Source: Bdellovibrionales bacterium (GTDB taxonomy: Bacteria > Bdellovibrionota > Bdellovibrionia > Bdellovibrionales > UBA1609). Taken from it: a DNA stretch of 28,884 nucleotides. The position numbers and the translations under genes were made by a program. Location of the stretch: the NCBI GenBank assembly GCA_016716765.1, contig JADJVA010000014.1:1-28884 (forward strand). Direction: 5' to 3'. Shown here in pieces: positions 26,764-28,884 of the stretch; the first letter of the stretch is position 1; every line of letters begins with the position of its first letter. Below the pieces are notes generated by a model. The model saw nothing but the letters and a program-made list of their open reading frames with translations, had not been told where the DNA came from and did no database searches.

Positions 26764-28048
26764 ATAATAACTTCAGGATCCTTCTTGTTGAGGACGCAGA
26801 ATCCTTCAGGGGCGCAGTAAAGCAGCTTCTAGGTGTTTATAACGATGTTGATGAAGCCGATAGCCTGGCATCAGCCCGAAAGGCCTTACAAGCCCACCTC
26901 TACGACGTCGTGGTGCTCGATAAAGGCTTGCCAGATGGGGACGGCATATCTCTTATTGATGAGATCAAGGAGCTGGCCCCAAATACTGTTGTGATCGTGC
27001 TTACTTCAGACTCAGATTCTGATCGATCAGGCATTGTATCACACGAGGGCCGATGATTATGTCATCAAAACAGAAAATGTCGTTCCTGATCTCTTAGTCC
27101 GCATTCCGGTGACGGTTTCCAAAGCTGCCTCCCATCGACACCTGAAATATCTTGAGCAACAGGTAAAGGATGCCTTCCGGTATGAGATAGTGGGCAAATC
27201 ACCCTCAACGATGCAGCTTCGAGAAACTATTCTGGGCTTGAAAGGCTCTGGGGCCCACGTTTTGATTACTGGAGAAAGTGGGACCGGAAAAGAACTCATT
27301 GCGCGAAGACTCAATGCTGTTGAAGGAGGAAAAAGACCCCTTATAGCAATCAACTGCGGAGCCATTCATGAAAACCTCATTGAAAGCGAACTATTCGGTC
27401 ATAAAAAGGGAGCCTTCACAGGAGCCATTCAGGATCGGTGACAACCGAGTCATTCACGTAAAGGTTCGTGTGATTGCGGCAACCAACCAAAATCTTGAGA
27501 AAATGGTCTCAACAGGACAATTTCGTGAGGATCTTTACCACCGACTCAATGTTGTGAGAATAGCTACAACCTTACTAAGGGGACGGATGGAGGATATTCC
27601 AGATCTTGCTCAGCTTTTCGTTCTTCAGATTGGCGGACCCAACTTCAAAATAAGTGACCGGGCTCAATACGCACTCAAGAATTATGATTGGCCAGGAAAC
27701 ATTCGTGAACTCCGAAATGCCATTGAGAGATCTGTCATTTCTGCTCGTCAAAGGAAATCATTTGAGATTGGCTTTGACGATATCACCATTCACCAAATGA
27801 TGAAGGGCCCCGCTTATGAGCTTCGTAAGATTGAAGCTTCACTTCCGGCTAAAGTGTCCGATCTCACTCCCCAGAATTATCGCGATTTTGTGGAGGCCGC
27901 CGAAAGGGCATATTTTCAGTCAGCACTGGCGGCGGTTGGAGGCAATGCCGAAGACCTCGCACATCGTATTGATCTTGGCCGTAGTACCACCTTTAAAAAG
28001 ATTAGGAATTTGGGATGCAAAGAAAAATCACTTTCTCGAAGAAACTGA
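26760..28048 (+). pseudogene. Sigma-54-dependent response regulator (NtrC-type) with one frameshift and a deletion through Walker B
   Basis: An enhancer-binding activator that would open sigma-54 promoters when phosphorylated. In order: a receiver domain (LLVEDAESFRG, phospho-Asp in VVLDKGLPDGDG), a frame change near 27030 (one base missing), then RADDYVIKTENV. The AAA+ domain has Walker A GESGTGKE, ESELFGHKKGAFTGA with the sigma-54-contacting GAFTGA loop, then a jump straight to RIGDNRVIHVKVRVIAATNQ. It retains FREDLYHRLNVV and WPGNIRELRNAIERS. The C terminus is a Fis-type helix-turn-helix (DLAHRIDLGRSTTFKKIRN). About 40 residues with the Walker B acidic pair are absent at 27430-27445. Without Walker B the protein could not hydrolyse ATP. 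GGAGG precedes the start. Confidence 0.85.
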
Positions 28049-28110
28049 CGAGGATATTGAGCATTTTGATTTTGGCACATATTTCGTTTAACGCACAAGG
28101 AGTATCGAAA

Positions 28111-28607
28111 ATGGTGACGGCAGAAGATGTAATCAAGAGGTTTGGCTTAAAACCCTTGCCCGGAGAGGGAGGATTCTACGCCGAAAGCCACCGAGATGAG
28201 CTTTTGGTGTACCCAGGGGATGGATATTCCCAAAGCCCCATCGCCAGTACCGCCATCTATTATTTGGTCACTCCAGATAGCTTTTCGGCCCTTCATCGGC
28301 TTCCTAAAACCGAGATATTTCACTTTTACGGTGGTGACCCAGTTGACATGGTTCAAATCACCGAAGAGGGAAAAATCGATCATATCATTCTTGGCTCAGA
28401 TTTTAAGGTGGGCATCAGGTTCAAGTTGTTGTCCCGAAAGGTGTTTGGCAGTCAACGAAACTGATCAATGGAGGCAATTGGGCACTGATGGGCACAACAG
28501 TTGCTCCAGGATTTGATTTCCAAGACCTGGAGATGGCGGACCAAGCTGTCCTGATCAAGCGTTACCCTGCTCTCTGCGGGGCCATTTTAAGTCATACAAG
28601 GGAGTAA
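28111..28607 (+). CDS. Cupin_5 (DUF985) family protein, one frameshift
   Basis: About 165 residues. The ATG at 28111 has an AAGGAG site. A longer frame from 28015 overlaps the regulator, so its signal-like N terminus is probably fortuitous, though it also has AGGA upstream. Family landmarks: FGLKPLPGEGGFYAESHRDE, STAIYYLVTPDSFSALHRL, EIFHFYGGDPVDMVQI, then after one missing G near 28410, HQVQVVVPKGVWQS, NWALMGTTVAPGFDFQDLEM and the end at 28607. The family is a small double-stranded beta-helix of unclear function. It lies between the regulator and the sensor kinase but has no obvious signalling role. Confidence 0.8.
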
Positions 28608-28621
28608 CCAAGCATTTTTCT

Positions 28622-28884
28622 ATGAAGTTCTTTTGGAAGATTTTTATTGCTGTGTTTGTAACGATCTCGACCGTTGGATCATTGTTGATCTGGACGTCCT
28701 ATCGATTTATGAGCCATTGGACGACAAAAGAGTACGTATCGAGATACGCGACTTTTTCCACTGTTCTTGGCGATGCACTGGGAAATTTAGACATCAGCAC
28801 TGAGACTTTCATGCGAAATGCCGCGGAAGTTGTCGCAGAACGAGATGCCCAGGAAGGCGTTTTATCAACCGAGCGACTCAACGA
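28622..28884 (+). CDS. Sensor histidine kinase, N-terminal part, cut by the window end
   Basis: Open from the ATG at 28622 to the last base. Residues about 5-25 form a membrane helix (FFWKIFIAVFVTISTVGSLL), followed by a periplasmic start (SYRFMSHWTTKEYVSRYATF, then LGNLDISTETFMRNAAEVV). This start is typical of membrane sensor kinases with an N-terminal signal anchor. No kinase motif is inside the window, so other sensors or chemoreceptors remain possible. Its position just after a response regulator and the cupin gene supports a two-component pair. No strong Shine-Dalgarno lies close to this ATG. Confidence 0.55.
   Translation, partial: MKFFWKIFIAVFVTISTVGSLLIWTSYRFMSHWTTKEYVSRYATFSTVLGDALGNLDISTETFMRNAAEVVAERDAQEGVLSTERLN

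Noticed and set aside
28015..28110. Signal-peptide-like extension of the cupin_5 protein
   Set aside because: It overlaps the regulator's helix-turn-helix codons. The ATG at 28111 has a stronger AAGGAG site and begins at the family's usual N terminus. Not fully excluded.
1..28884. CRISPR array, insertion sequence or tRNA attachment site
   Set aside because: I found no regularly spaced direct repeats, no transposase-like protein and no cloverleaf-forming stretch on either strand by eye.

Overview
The window looks like Gram-negative, moderate-GC accessory DNA: many signal peptides and lipoboxes, a VirB-type conjugation apparatus, sigma-54 signals and Shine-Dalgarno-led, tightly overlapping genes. 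Bdellovibrionota or a related deltaproteobacterial group is my best guess, but nothing here proves the taxon. There is no rRNA, tRNA or CRISPR array that I can see.

Left arm, 1-5660, minus strand: a small defence-type island. A type IIG (Eco57I-like) restriction-modification gene lies broken at 1-2117. It is preceded by two coupled small genes, one resembling a cold-shock domain, and by two adjacent inverted repeats. A second cassette at 3156-5556 holds three genes in series: a nucleoside-deoxyribosyltransferase/TIR-like protein, a small protein and a membrane protein. It is so interrupted that it only becomes visible when the three minus frames are read together.

Centre, 5744-21268, minus strand: an integrative conjugative element. 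In transcription order it carries a trypsin-like protease, a Cys/Gly-rich secreted protein, a zinc ribbon, an unknown protein, VirB2, VirB3, VirB4, VirB5/TrbJ, VirB6, VirB8/TraE, a short VirB9, VirB10, an FtsK/TcpA-like coupling ATPase, a replication-relaxation protein, a lipoprotein, a ribbon-helix-helix protein, an excisionase and a tyrosine integrase. The gene order is that of an Agrobacterium-type virB operon. VirB11, VirD4 and a classical relaxase are missing, and their place is taken by the FtsK/relaxation pair.

Right arm, 21640-28884, plus strand: a consensus sigma-54 promoter leads into exported proteins. These are a lipoprotein with four Cys-bounded repeats, a reconstructed 1008-residue coiled-coil lipoprotein, a small lipoprotein and a small exported protein. 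A sigma-54 activator with a receiver domain follows, then a cupin_5 protein and the start of a sensor kinase that runs off the window.

Most genes carry single-base indels, often in homopolymers and sometimes compensated a few dozen bases later. Protein-level conservation continues across them. This points to an unpolished assembly for much of the window, although the left arm also has in-frame stops and may be truly decayed. Coordinates below join frames where the reading supports it.
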